From NCBI GenBank assembly GCA_949752735.1, contig OX457042.1, positions 36,919,868 to 36,983,867 on the forward strand: DNA of 64,000 nt, given 5' to 3'. The position numbers were made by a program, and so were the translations under genes. The number at the start of each line of letters is the position of its first letter. The first letter of the stretch is position 1. Below, in pieces: positions 1-10,692 of this stretch. Source of the DNA: Lumbricus terrestris (lineage: Eukaryota > Annelida > Clitellata > Crassiclitellata > Lumbricidae). The notes below the pieces were generated by a model. It searched no databases. It was not told the origin of the DNA and was given only the letters and a program-made list of their open reading frames with translations.

Positions 1-55
1 CTCTTAGCTGGAGACATAGGGGATGTGTAGGCTGTTGATCCACCCACTGTACCAC
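1..55 (-). CDS. Pro-rich gene, coding exon 5 (partial at window edge)
   Basis: Acceptor TTTTAAG (weak) just above position 55; open to position 1 in the phase set by exon 4. The exon or gene continues left of the window. Confidence 0.35.
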   Translation of the reverse strand, partial: MVQWVDQQPTHPLCLQLR

Positions 56-3000
56 CTTAAAATAGATAAATATATATCAGTCCTTCAGGAAGAAACTTTT
101 AAGAACTTTACGTGTGAACTTGCAGTTTCCGGACTATAAGTCGTCCCTTTGTATAAAGCGCAGTGATACAAAAGTGGCAAAAGTTTTGTAAAATCAGTGC
201 ACAAGTAGAACTTGCAGATCTATATTAACCCACAAATACACAGATGATCAGGAGCAAATACTACAGACACTCATGCAAAGAAACTTTTATTTATATAAGC
301 ATTTATTTGTGTATGTGTGTAAAACAGCTATGAAATAGTACGTATGTATTTATGTATGTATGTATGTGAGTATCCAGACCTACACTGTAGTCTTACATAG
401 AATTGCAAAGAAAGGAAGTCAAATAGTTTTTTCTTAGTTAATTAGAGTCCCGAGGCTGCCAACACATCACCAAAATTGGTTTCCCACCAGTCTCCCGGTT
501 TCAGCAGCTCTCCTAAGTTTGAATAGATCTGATTAACTCTGAAACTGTCATGCCAACACAAGAATTCAACTTGGCAGTGTCTCTGGAATACTAAAAGAAG
601 TAAAAGTAGTAATCAGCAAACTGATAATTGATGATTAACATAATTTGCTGTGAAACAACTAATCTAACCAACACGATGGTTAATAGTACTGTGAACACTG
701 ACCTTGAAAAGGTGGTGATGGAAATTGGCCTTCCATGTCATCGTAGTTCAGCTGATTCATAGGTGAGCCAGTTCGAGACGACTGCTGAGATGGTGACTCT
801 GAAAAACACAAATGTAATGTAATGTAATTTACATAAGTTTTTGTACCTTTTCAGCATGTGTAATCAGACGCAATCTCCTATATGACTTGACAAAACAGAA
901 TGTCAGCCTTTGCTTTGAAAGACTTTCTCACTGTCTCACTGTAATTACGACAGCTTCTATAACATCATCAGTAGCCGGCTACTTTGAGGATGCTTTACAC
1001 ACACTCATGCATGCACGCACCCACACAAACACCATCAACATGAATGCTCAAAGTTATGCAGAGTACAATATTTTAACTGGCTTTTTAAAATAGAGGCTTC
1101 TGGCTTCCTGAATAGATGCCAGTAGCTTCAACAATGCAGCTAAAGACAAAAGTGAATGCATGGATAGACTTGTTAATCTCTTCAAATCCATTAAAGCTAT
1201 CATTTTTCAAGATCGTCTTTCTCCATGCGATCTATCCCAAAACATGGGCCAATACACGAATGTAGAAACTGTTTGGCATTACAAAATATATGATCTCTTA
1301 GAAGGGCTTTGTAGGATTCCCTACACTTCAACAATTGAAGAAATAATTGCAAAACCAAATTTTCCTCTTGAAAGGAAAATTGCTCCAGATTTCATTATCT
1401 GCAGATGGCAAAAGTTTCAGGACATAAGTAACTGATCTTGACCTGTAGAACATAATGTTAGCTGAGCCCCCCCACCCCAATGCAGAACAGATTTGAGCTC
1501 ACGTTCATTCCATGCCTCTGCACCTAGGGAATGGAATCGACTTTCACTCTCTCTCTTCGTACGTCAAGCTCACGTCCTTCCTTCAAACAGCAACTCAAAA
1601 CTCAATGACATTTCTTCTTGGCTTTCAACCACATGGATCTCTAACAGGTATCTCCCTCTGGTAGCTGACTATCCACACCTCAGATTCACATTTTGGTGTG
1701 ACCTTGTGCATGCTAAAAATTTACTTAATAAGAATTCTTAATAATATTTGGTCAATGCAAACATCAGAATAAAACTGAGAAACAAAGTTAAATACGAGAT
1801 GATCCATGAAGAGCAGAGACAACTGTCCACTTACCGGAGGCTGAATCTGAAACACTATTTCCCACCGATGACATTCCATGCACGGCTCCATCAGCATGGC
1901 CAGCAAGAGGAGGAGGAGGTCCTCTCATTGGTGTTCCCAAATGTGATCCCATAGGGGGAGGCCCAAGCTGTGGGGTCCCATGACCTGCCATCCCACCAAG
2001 TGGAGGAGGCGGTCCCATCCGTGGTGCTCCCTGTGCTGACGTGCCCATGTTGGTCATCATTGGAGGGGGTGGAACAAATCCTCTGACTGGTGCACCCATC
2101 ATAGGTGGCATTCCCCTTTGCTGTGCAGCTCCCTGGACTGGCATAGATCCTGGAGAGCTCATGGGTGGAACAGGACCTCTGTATGGTGAACTGCTGTGAG
2201 GAGGAGCCATAGGTGGAATTCCAGCTGGTGCAGCACTCATGGGTGGGGCACTGGTCGGAGGAGGCCCTGGGGTAAGAGTTCCCCTGTAGGGCGTGCTCAT
2301 ACGGGGAGGCCCAGAATACGGAGAAGATCCTGATCCAAATCCAGCTGGCTGTCCATCCAAGGTAGGAGGTCTAGTAGGTAAGCTTGGTTGATGTGGTGAT
2401 GGCACCTGAAAGTCAATTAAAAGAGTAAATTTAGATAAGTACTACATAAATTTAATCAATTTTCTAAGACAAAGCAAAAGACGCCACACCAATTAGAAAT
2501 GTTAAAATGTATGAAAGGGCAGTTTAAAAGAAATCATCCAGTAATCTGTTACATCATCACTAATCTAGCAAATCTGTTGCAAAGCTATGTTTGTTTTTTG
2601 TTTGTTTTTGTTTGTATGTGCACTTGTTATAGCGCCCCTTCAAGCTCTCTACTCAGAGGTGCTCCCGACTGCAGAGCAGACACTGCATCGAAGTTTCACG
2701 CCGAAGCGCTCAGCAATTGCGAGTCCAAGGTCCATACGCGGCGACGTGAGGTGGATTCGAACCTTCCGGCTTCAAGGCAACGATGCCACCACTACACCAC
2801 CATGCCCCACAAAAAAGCTATATGTGTGAGATGAGTTGCTGACTGCTTTTGATATTAAATACAGTGCCCCACCTCAACCACCCACAATTTACCAAAAAGA
2901 AAATGATATGTCTTAAAAGTAGAGATCTACTCAACAACAGAACAAGTAGTTTGGCCTACAAGTATTGTCTGGTAACTGTTAGTAGTTTGACCAGAATGCT

Positions 3001-6000
3001 CAACTGCTCAAACATAAACTGCCAATGTTTGTGCACATTGACTGAATCCTACTGCAAGTCAACTCTCCATTAAATTCAAAGATCACAGTCTATGGCCAAG
3101 TACAGTGACAGCCATCTGGCATATATATATAATCATATATTATATATATATATATATGTACATATATTGTATATATATTATTCAAATGCAACAAGAACAC
3201 ACAGTGAAGAAAAGAAATTATGACAAATGATGAAATTACATGTGTCACCGATACCGAAAAACCAAAATTATAGTTTACCCAAATAATTAAAAGGTAACTT
3301 TGCGAAGATATTGAAATATACAAAGAGCTGTGCAATTTATAATTATTAAACGAGGAGAAGAATCAATGTTTTAGGTAAAAAAATTAACTTGTTAAGCATA
3401 GTGACATGTGACTCCAAATATTACGACTATCAATGGTATTTTAAAAAGTCACAAGTTTACAGTGTTGCAGCATGAACATTAAATCAACATGTGGCTTAAT
3501 AAATTAAGCATGATAAACTCTTGTAGACAAATGATGTCAGAGACTAATCTTTCCAGGCTTTTTTTAAGGTGCAGTTGTATGCAAAATGTGCAGCTGTAAA
3601 TGAAAAGCAAACTTGTGCAGTGAAAATCATGAATAAAGGTCACTGTCAGCTGATTTGGGGTAATTTACCACAGCAGACCAGAATGGACGAATGGATTATG
3701 CAGTGAAAATAGGCTACATTGTCTTCTTTGGATAAGTTCAGGAAGAAAGAAGTCTAAAAGAAATTTTTTAAAGTCATCAGATTTTACAGCCGGTGACTTG
3801 GAACATTTTCGGCAAAAGTGAATGACCCAAAAAAAATGGTCGTCAGAAATTTTTCGGCAAAAGGGTGCACTCGATGAAAAATTCCTGGTTGTGCAGTTCC
3901 AAAAATTTCTTTTAAACTTAGGTCTTAATTTTTCCAGTAATTGCACAGATCAACACAGTTTCAAGTACAATCCAGATTTTACGAAAAAATATTGTTTTTC
4001 ATCTCCTCATAAGATAGATAGATCTATGAAAACACGCCATCAACAGTAGACAAGTTAGAGCTTCATTAATCAATAGTTTCAAGAAATGAGATTAACTGAA
4101 TGGAGTAACACTCATAAGGTCTACATATTACAAGATGTATGACTACCATAGCTTACATAGGATGCTACAATGAATGGCTTTACCCACCATGTATGGCGAC
4201 TGTTGTGCACCCGGACTTGACGACGGTGGTCTAGGAACAAATGCAGGTGACATCCCTTGAGGGGCAGCTGGAGGACCGTTAGTCTGAAAAACGTTAGTTG
4301 GTGCAGAGCTAGTTCGGTTGAATCCGTTCCCTGGAAGGTTTCCAGGTGGTAAAAGACTGGACGATAATCCGTTAGGGGCTTGCACTGGCTGGCCGTAAAA
4401 GCCAGGCAATGTAGATGGATATGCTCCATGTGGCTGAAGTGTAATCCTCTGTGGTGTCGAATCACCTGACCTTGACGCCTGGTTCGGGAGTAACATTTGT
4501 CCAGGAACTGGAGGTGTGGCATACTTCTGACCTGTGGGTGGAAAGCCAGCTACCGACCCTTGTAGCACCGTGCCACCGGGCATCAATGGAGACTGGTTTG
4601 ATGGCTGAATGGCTACAGGCATTGGAACAGGAGTGGCGTTGAAGGAAACGGGAGTGGTGTTGAAGGAGGCGCCTAAGTTAAATCCACCTAAACAACAAAG
4701 TATTTCAAAACATTTACTTTCAGCCAATCAATTAGAATATTGAAATTAGCATATCAATTACAATTAGCCAAATCTTGCAGCTAATCAATCAGAATTAGAA
4801 GCTTGTCAAATGCATTAGTTAACTTCAATAAGTTAAACTGCTAATCGATTAGAATAAACAAATCATCACACGACTGGAATTGTAAATTGATCAATTAGAA
4901 TCAGTCCGCTGTCTAATAGATTGGCCTAAAGATTAGAATCCAGTCGATTAGTTATCAACCTCTGCCAAAAACAGATGTATGACCCATCTGACTTACAACG
5001 ATTTTTTACAATTTGACTGTCATGCATCTTTTAAAAGACCAAAGTCTCTTCTTTAAAATGACACAAATCTAATTGTTCTATTATCTTCCTATAGATCCAA
5101 ACTACCTGTCCAAAAGTTATGAGTAAAAATATGGCTTAACTGTTCGAATTCTATAATTATGAGAAAAATGCATTTAAAGTTTCCTATAACATTGGAATCC
5201 AAAATCATGTTCAGAATTGAATGAAATTTGCAGCAAATAAACAGACCGCATAATGAGCGAGAAAGAAGTGTGGGCATTTCATCTGTTAGACGTATGCCGA
5301 ATATGGCTATAATGGCTGGAAAGTGGCAAATTTCAGGAAAAGTCATTGAATTATTCAAACAAGAGCCACTTCAAAATCATCTAAAATATCATTAAAAATT
5401 TCACAAATTATTGTTTCAATGGGTTTAAAACATATTTATTTATCATTTTCTATCAAAAACCAAAATTGAAAAGTTAAGATTTTATCACATTTTGGTAACA
5501 ACCACTGAAGCGTGCACTGCGACATTTATTTATTTATCTCAGAAATTTATATAGCGCCTCTTCAAGGAAGGCTACTCAGAAACGCATATGCCTGGTTTTG
5601 TTCTAATATTGGTCTTGATAAATATACTGTGCTATCTTAGGTATAGTGCATATATATTCTGGTGCACATTATCCATAGGATGCAAATATTAAAGGATGAT
5701 AAATTGATAATGCACAGGTTTTCAATCTGTCTAATGTCTAAATGCCATGTACCTGCAATAAACCAAATGCTGCACCACAATTTGCTCTAGGATGCTTTTT
5801 TTAAATATTAGTATCATTGTATGTCATGTAACAAAATGTAATATCCTAGTTAATTTAGCTATCAGCTGAAATCCAAAAGATTACTCCAGCATTTCAAAGA
5901 AGATTATTACGGATCACTGAATAAATCTCATGATTATTGAAGTCAATCAGCTGAGTAGTTCATGTTAACCGACAGCTTAACCAATTGACTAATTGAATCT

Positions 6001-6727
6001 GATCCAACTATTTAAGATGATCAGCTGATCATGGAAAAGGTCAAGTAAAAAAGCAAAGCATTACACAATGTGGCATGGCTTGCCAGTTTTTAAGACTAAG
6101 ACAATTTTGAACATTGTAAAAGGATAGGCTGTAAGAGCTACGCTTAGCGGACGATAAACCACGCTTAAACACCAACATTACATTGAAACAATGGGATAAT
6201 GCATTATCATCAAGTTTTAATTATTTCGTCATTAGGGACTGTTAAAACCAAAGCAAAGCCATAATTGGAACTCGAGAAAAAATTGGTCCAGTCAGAGACA
6301 GCAAGTGGTCAGAAATTTCATAAAATCATCATTTCGTTTTTCCTAACCCGCTACCAATTGCCTGCCCCTTCTGAAATAAAAATTTAAAAAACAATCATGC
6401 TCGGCAAAATTACTAGAAACATTATGTATAGTGAATATTAAGGGTGTTCACGTGATCCTGTGACGTGTTACGACCGGTATTTTCGGTGTCCGGTGCGCTG
6501 GTAGTTACAACCCACGAAAACTAAAATTAAGCCATCTTATAAAAAATAACTACGGCAAACACGTTCCACGTTTATCTGAATGTACCTGGATTTATGTAGT
6601 TTCCCTGTTGTGTGCCAGCCATTGAGTTGCTAGGCAAGACACTTTGACCATTGTCAGAGACTACGGAGCCTGAATTATTCATCATTGAAGGAGGCCCCTG
6701 TCGAAACGCGTATGGAGGTCGATTCAT
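1..6727 (-). CDS. Pro/Gly-rich protein, 5' half of gene; possible Sec24-type COPII subunit
   Basis: Five coding exons on the minus strand: 6586-6727, 4188-4687, 1835-2405, 703-798 and 1-55 (cut by the window edge). Phases are consistent throughout, giving about 454 codons. The start is the ATG at 6725-6727 (context AAAATGA, protein begins MNRPPYAFRQ). The product so far is disordered, rich in P, G, M, S and N, with no globular domain visible. Exon 4 holds a segment around NYDDMEG that resembles the SYDxxEGG segment in the disordered N-terminus of Sec24A/B; if correct, the zinc finger, trunk and gelsolin domains would lie left of the window. Sec24 is the cargo-binding subunit of the COPII coat at ER exit sites. 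The match is weak, and another proline-rich scaffold or RNA-binding protein is equally possible. That this is a real gene is much surer than its name. Confidence 0.6.
56..702. other. Intron of the Pro-rich gene
   Basis: AT-rich intronic sequence with a short GTAT-type microsatellite near 330-370. No coding signal is visible on either strand. Confidence 0.4.
703..798 (-). CDS. Pro-rich gene, coding exon 4
   Basis: 96 bases between acceptor TTTTTCAG and donor CAAG|GTCAGT; enters and leaves in phase 1. Carries the NYDDMEG segment used for the tentative Sec24 comparison. Confidence 0.5.
1480..1741 (+). mobile_element. LINE reverse-transcriptase C-terminal fragment
   Basis: The translation contains RSFHASAPREWNRLSLSL, the motif that follows the RT domain in CR1/L2/Jockey-type non-LTR retrotransposons (RxFxxxAPxxWNxLP). 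It is a truncated, dead fragment inside an intron of the Pro-rich gene (799-1834). Nothing else recognisable is seen in that intron. Confidence 0.55.
1835..2405 (-). CDS. Pro-rich gene, coding exon 3 (PPMG-rich)
   Basis: Acceptor TTTCAG, donor TCCG|GTAAGT; 571 bases, ending in phase 1. Strongly biased to P, G and M, with many PPPMG, GPPPP and RGPPPP runs, typical of a disordered proline-rich linker. The frame is open across the whole exon on this strand. Confidence 0.6.
2617..2810 (-). mobile_element. tRNA-derived SINE (family A), copy 1
   Basis: Reads on the minus strand from a tRNA-like head near 2810 (box-B-like sequence at about 2755-2765) to a tail ending AGCGCTATAACAAGTGCACA-like near 2620. 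The same family occurs at 16705-16940, 32839-32937 and 47655-47872. It lies in the intron 2406-4187 of the Pro-rich gene. Confidence 0.65.
3118..3172. repeat. TA-rich microsatellite
   Basis: Interrupted (TA)n run in the intron of the Pro-rich gene. The rest of 2811-4187 holds no recognisable gene. Confidence 0.7.
4188..4687 (-). CDS. Pro-rich gene, coding exon 2
   Basis: Acceptor TTTAG at 4688-4692 and donor ATG|GTGGGT at the low end. The 500 bases (2 + 166 codons) leave phase 0, matching exon 3. The protein has repeated FNTTPV/FNATPV-like and PPG/PPS motifs and no recognisable fold. Confidence 0.6.
4700..4960. repeat. Degenerate ATTAG/AATCGATTAG motif cluster
   Basis: About nine variants of AATCAATTAGAAT / CTAATCGATTAGAAT spaced 20-40 bases apart at the start of the intron 4688-6585. 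It could be a decayed short tandem repeat or a set of homeodomain-like ATTA sites. The rest of that intron (4961-6585) shows a LINE/SINE tail fragment near 5520-5590 and nothing else recognisable. Confidence 0.35.
6586..6727 (-). CDS. Pro-rich gene, coding exon 1
   Basis: Starts at the ATG (6725-6727) and ends in phase 1 at a donor of type CCAG|GTACAT. An upstream in-frame GTG at about 6754 is not needed. Encodes 47 codons rich in N, S, P and Q. Confidence 0.6.
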
Positions 6728-6859
6728 TTTTCTAGATATAAAACCAGATTCCACTTCTGTTTACTCTATCGTAAACAAATAAGTCTTTCCTGAATTGTAG
6801 GGCTTAAGCTCGAATCGGTATTAAACAATCGCCATTTAATCGATCTTAATCAAGCAACA

Positions 6860-6898
6860 CCAAACCGGAAGCCTGCGCGTTCGCACATGCGCACTTAG
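6860..6898. promoter_or_regulatory. Candidate CpG-type promoter elements (ETS and NRF1-like sites)
   Basis: About 140-165 bases upstream of the minus-strand ATG at 6727. CCGGAAG at 6865-6871 is an ETS-type core, and CGCACATGCGCA at 6882-6893 resembles the NRF1 palindrome. The stretch is GC-richer than its surroundings and has no TATA box, as expected for a housekeeping promoter. The sites are seen; promoter function is inferred. Confidence 0.35.
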
Positions 6899-7307
6899 CA
6901 TACGTGGCAAGGATAAAAGCAAACTATGACACGAGTTCGAGAATTGCCAACCATCATGATCGATATCAAGCAAATTATCTAACGCATCACCTCAACATTA
7001 TTCTTAGCATTCAACTCGTTCATTTGGTCGTGATTCATATCAGATTTGTTCCTGCATGGCTTATGTTAATAAAACAATCTGATTGTAATCTTGCAAATTG
7101 TAAGTTGTTAGGCTACTTTGGGCTAGGCCTACCGTAGGCCTACACAATTGACGTGAAAAAACTTTATTTGTAAGGATAAAAATTTGTACGCAGATGTTTC
7201 CGAATGAGAATATCCATTAAAATAGGCTTGCTAGCACAGTGTCTGTTATCTATAAGCTTAGGCTACTGCTCTACTAATCGGTTTGGGACGCAGTGACTAT
7301 AGTAAGC
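6894..7307. other. Intergenic, no gene seen
   Basis: AT-rich DNA with several TAGGCCTAC-type short palindromes near 7120-7145 and no coding signal. Confidence 0.4.
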
Positions 7308-7664
7308 GGGGGTCCGTGGCTCAGTGGAGAGAGCGTTGGCCGATAAACTGAGAGTCATTATCGCGACCCGGGTTCAAGCCTCGCTCAGGGCAAAAATTTA
7401 TTTGAATTTTCTGTTAGCTGCCAGTGGCGCTTTCTGTTGTGTTTTTTGACTCGGGTCTGTTGAAAAAATAAGTTAGCCCCTCCCACTCCTGGCTTGGCCG
7501 ATCAGGAGCGTTCCAACACTTAGGCCATTAGTTAAGTTACCGAACCTGTTGTAGCCGACCTGCGTGTCGTGCGAAGCTGGCCGTATTTCGTATAGCCTTG
7601 TACCTGTAATCGTTCTGCGGTGTGTCAGATTGAATTTGAATAAACGAATATTATTATTATTATC
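7308..7664 (+). mobile_element. tRNA-derived SINE (family B), full-length
   Basis: The head has a box A (TGGCTCAGTGG, 7317-7327) and a box B (GGTTCAAGCC, 7371-7380) at tRNA spacing. It is followed by a tRNA-unrelated body of about 270 bases and a short (ATT)n tail at 7650-7664. The acceptor stem does not pair, so this is a SINE and not a working tRNA gene. Unrelated to family A. Confidence 0.65.
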
Positions 7665-7851
7665 CTAAACAACAAAGCTGTAGGCTATAAGCTCCTGCAG
7701 AATCGAAATAATAGTATATCGATCAAGCTTGATTTAGCAATGAAACCATAAGGATAGTAGAACTAAATGTGTCGCTGAGAAATTAGATATTTAGATTTTC
7801 GTCACATCAATAGGTTGTATTTCAGACTTCTCAGTGAAAGGCCATAGCCTA

Positions 7852-7913
7852 CAGTGGCGGATCCAGGATTTCTGGTTAGGGCCGGGGGGCGTAAATACTA
7901 CCAACCCAATCCC

Positions 7914-7980
<67 letters not shown>

Positions 7981-8758
7981 TAGATCACGCAAAACTATAA
8001 TGATCCTTTTTATAGAAAATGTTATGGAACTTTAAAAAAATATATAGTTTCTCATATAAAACCACTGGTCTCCACTGAAGGTTAACAGTGAAACGATTAT
8101 AAATCAGTTATCGGTTTTGATCATGCAACCCTTGATCCACAAAGGAGATAATTTATAAGTGTCACATGCCAGTGGATTAAGCAGTGTCATTCTCCTTGGA
8201 TGCTTTCTGGCGTAGGCATTGATAATGTCATCAATGTCTAACTTGATGTCCTTGTGGACAAATAAAAATGAGTGCATTAAATCTGTCCTCGTTCATTGTA
8301 CTTCGGAAACACGACTTCACAAATCGCAGACTAGGATTTGCTCGTTCAACACTGCAAGCCGTGACAGAAGTGAGCAGCAAAATGTGAATTATTGTGGTAA
8401 TATTTGGATACATAATACGACAGGAGCGGCTGTCAGCGAGGGTGTCCGACAGGGTGCTTGGCGTGCTGTCAGCGTTTCTCCACATCTGCTGCCAAAGCTT
8501 TAATTTTGTCTGTACATGAACTTTGTGAATGACGTCACGGCAAAAGTCATTGGTCACGTGGGCAACGTCTGCTAGCAACTCAGGTAAGTAGGTAAGAGAG
8601 CTCCGGTAAGAGAGCTCCATTCTGCCGGTCCAGCTACTTCAAACATCCAATTCCCAAATTGCAATTATATTAGTTTTAGGTCAGTTTAGTTTGAGAACAT
8701 TTGCTGCAGGTTTAGGGGGGGCGTACGCCGGCTCCGCCCCCCTCTGAATCCGCGCCTG
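7852..8758 (-). mobile_element. hAT transposon remnant with transposase C-terminus
   Basis: Imperfect terminal repeats: CAGTGGCGGATCCAG at 7852 and, read inward from the right end, CAGGCGCGGATTCAG at 8758. The minus strand (8231-8620) encodes a segment resembling the hAT C-terminal dimerisation region (motif TSVTACSVERANPSLRFVKS, then RSTMNEDRFNAL). The element is internally deleted and holds a (TA)n run at 7915-7975. The flanks share only the pentamer GCCTA, so the 8-bp duplication expected for hAT is not intact. Confidence 0.7.
7915..7975. repeat. (TA)n microsatellite
   Basis: About 30 uninterrupted TA units inside the hAT remnant. Confidence 0.9.
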
Positions 8759-8892
8759 GCCTAGAGTCTTCTCACGCCGATTTCATGCTTTGCTTTATGA
8801 GCCCATTATGTACGCTTATAGGGACTACAGGCCTACGGCGATCGACTAAAGATCTCAATAGATTAATTGATTGTAGGCATAGTCAATAGAAT

Positions 8893-9552
8893 ATTCATTC
8901 ATTCATTCATTCATTCGGACATTTATATAGCGCTCCTTCAAGAAAAACTACTCAGAAGCGCTCCCAACTCCAGCGCGCACAAAAAGAACAGTTTTAAGTT
9001 TAGTAAGGAAGGATCCTGGTATATATAGAGTCCCAGGGTGTAGGCGTAGCTCAAAAGGAAGGCCATTCCAGACCACTGGTCCAACCACAGAAAAGGCTCG
9101 ATCCTTCATGGTAGTAGTACGAGCAAAAGGAACTAAGAGGACTCCGGCCCTATCAGCAGAGCGTATACCTGACGACGTCCTTGGATACCCAATGTAGAGC
9201 TGCATAGCTCACGGAGGTAAGTTGGGGCAAGGCCCTGACAACATCGCCATACCAATGCAGCTACCCTGAACTCGATACGCTGGCGAATAGGGAGCCAGTG
9301 AAGTACCTCAAGCATGTAGTTTGAGACATGATCATATTTAGGGATTTTCCCAATTAGGCGTGCAGCAGAGCGCAACACCCGGTCAAGACAAGTCAATCTG
9401 CTGGATGGGAGGCCAATGTAGAGCGAAGAGCAATAGTCGATGCGAGATGTAACGAAAGAATGCACTAAAGTAAGAGTAGCAGCAGACGTAAGAGAACGGA
9501 TGACAGTGCGAATTAATATATTAATTAATATATACTGTGATAAATAGTCCAT
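8893..9552 (-). mobile_element. CR1/L2-like LINE, 3' end with RT C-terminus and (GAAT)n tail
   Basis: Reading from 9552 downward: the end of the reverse-transcriptase ORF (SFVTSRIDYCSSLY, VLRSAARLIGKIPKYDHV, LHWLPIRQRIEFRVAAL), a frameshift between two frames around 9133-9205, then the AFSVVGPVVWNGLPFEL motif. A short 3' UTR ends GAAGGAGCGCTATATAAATG and is followed by a (GAAT)n tail (8893-8916 on plus). It is 5'-truncated and inactive. Its 3' tail matches that of SINE family A. Confidence 0.75.
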
Positions 9553-10110
9553 AACCTAACAATGCGTTTTACTTTATGGAAATGCGGGGGAACGCATATT
9601 TGTATTTTTATATAGCTTTTCATGTTTATAACACGTATCCAGTGAGTCTGCGTAAAAATAAGGTTGGATAAATAAGAATTTTGAGAATCAAATTGTACAA
9701 AAATCTATCCCAAATCCAGCGCTAAAGAAATATCTTCATGATCTTTGTATGCAACCCGAAGACTTCCGGTATTAGTAAACAATAACTTATTTTACTTATA
9801 ACTTATATTTTATAACGTAAACCATTATTACAGTGGAATTACATTTTTGCTATATATTATGACTTTAAATAGTGATGCAGTTTAAAGTGATTGCTCCATC
9901 TATAACCCAGAACGACGCCGGTAAATAAGCACATGGTAATCGCTTCGCGTATACGGTAATTCATAATAATAGTCCACTGAAAATGACGACTGCAATGCGA
10001 TAGATGAGATAAACAAAGTTCACTCTTTTCCTAATTAAACTCTAGATAATTTATTGGGTAATCCCGAAGACTGCGCGCCTGTATACTAAACAGTATGTAT
10101 GCCAACGACT
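9553..10110. other. Intergenic, no gene seen
   Basis: AT-rich, non-coding in all frames over any useful length. Confidence 0.4.
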
Positions 10111-10111
10111 T

Positions 10112-10294
10112 AGCTAAAATAGAGCGCTGCGACCTATCAGCCACATCCATTATACAATGCGCTCAGTAAGTAAGTAATCAACGCGAGATCTAAGTAAAAG
10201 GTCAAGTTAGTAAAGTTATAAATGAGGGAAAATATGCAGTAAATATGAGTAAATGTAAAATTTGAAGCTAAGAGCGCAGCGCTCTGTTTTAGCG
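10112..10294. repeat. Short inverted-repeat element
   Basis: The 20-base arms at 10112-10131 and 10275-10294 are inverted copies (18 of 20 match: AGCTAAAATAGAGCGCTGCG versus CGCTAAAACAGAGCGCTGCG). The right arm also contains the perfect palindrome AGAGCGCAGCGCTCT. It looks like a small MITE, but no clear target duplication was found. Confidence 0.45.
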
Positions 10295-10559
10295 ATTACT
10301 TGGGCGGCCATACTGTTTATATGGATAGGCACTCAGTCTTCAGGATTACCATTTGTTGTCTTAGCGGAATAAATTATTTGTAATTGCATGGGATTTAGCG
10401 GTGATGGCATACAAGTTGCAATGGATTGACGAAAAGAATTCTTACTAAATAGAAGTCGGATTGCTGAAAAGAACATATACTTAAATAGAAGTGGATGGTC
10501 ATCAACTTTTTGTGCCAGGAAAGTATTTCTCGTGTTTCCTGGACCGAGTCTCAGCCCCA

Positions 10560-10680
10560 ACAAATTTAGCCCCTCTAAGAACGGAAACCAAACTACCCCA
10601 GCTATGGGGCCAGGTTGGGGGGCGGATTTGGGGGGGGGGGGTAAAAAGTCCCGAAAACCAAAATTTCACGGAGTCATCAC
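10560..10680. repeat. G-rich tract with Helitron-minisatellite-like sequence
   Basis: A run of 12 or more G followed by CCCGAAAACCAAAATTTCAC, the same phrase that recurs in the Helitron minisatellite at 55480-57006. Probably a small fragment of that family. Confidence 0.35.
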
Positions 10681-10692
10681 AACCTTTACCCT

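Noticed and set aside
7308..7392. tRNA gene
   Set aside because: Boxes A and B are present but the acceptor stem does not pair and a SINE body with tail follows.
7844..8766. Intact 8-bp duplication around the hAT remnant
   Set aside because: The flanks ATAGCCTA and GCCTAGAG share only GCCTA, in different register, so an intact duplication cannot be claimed.
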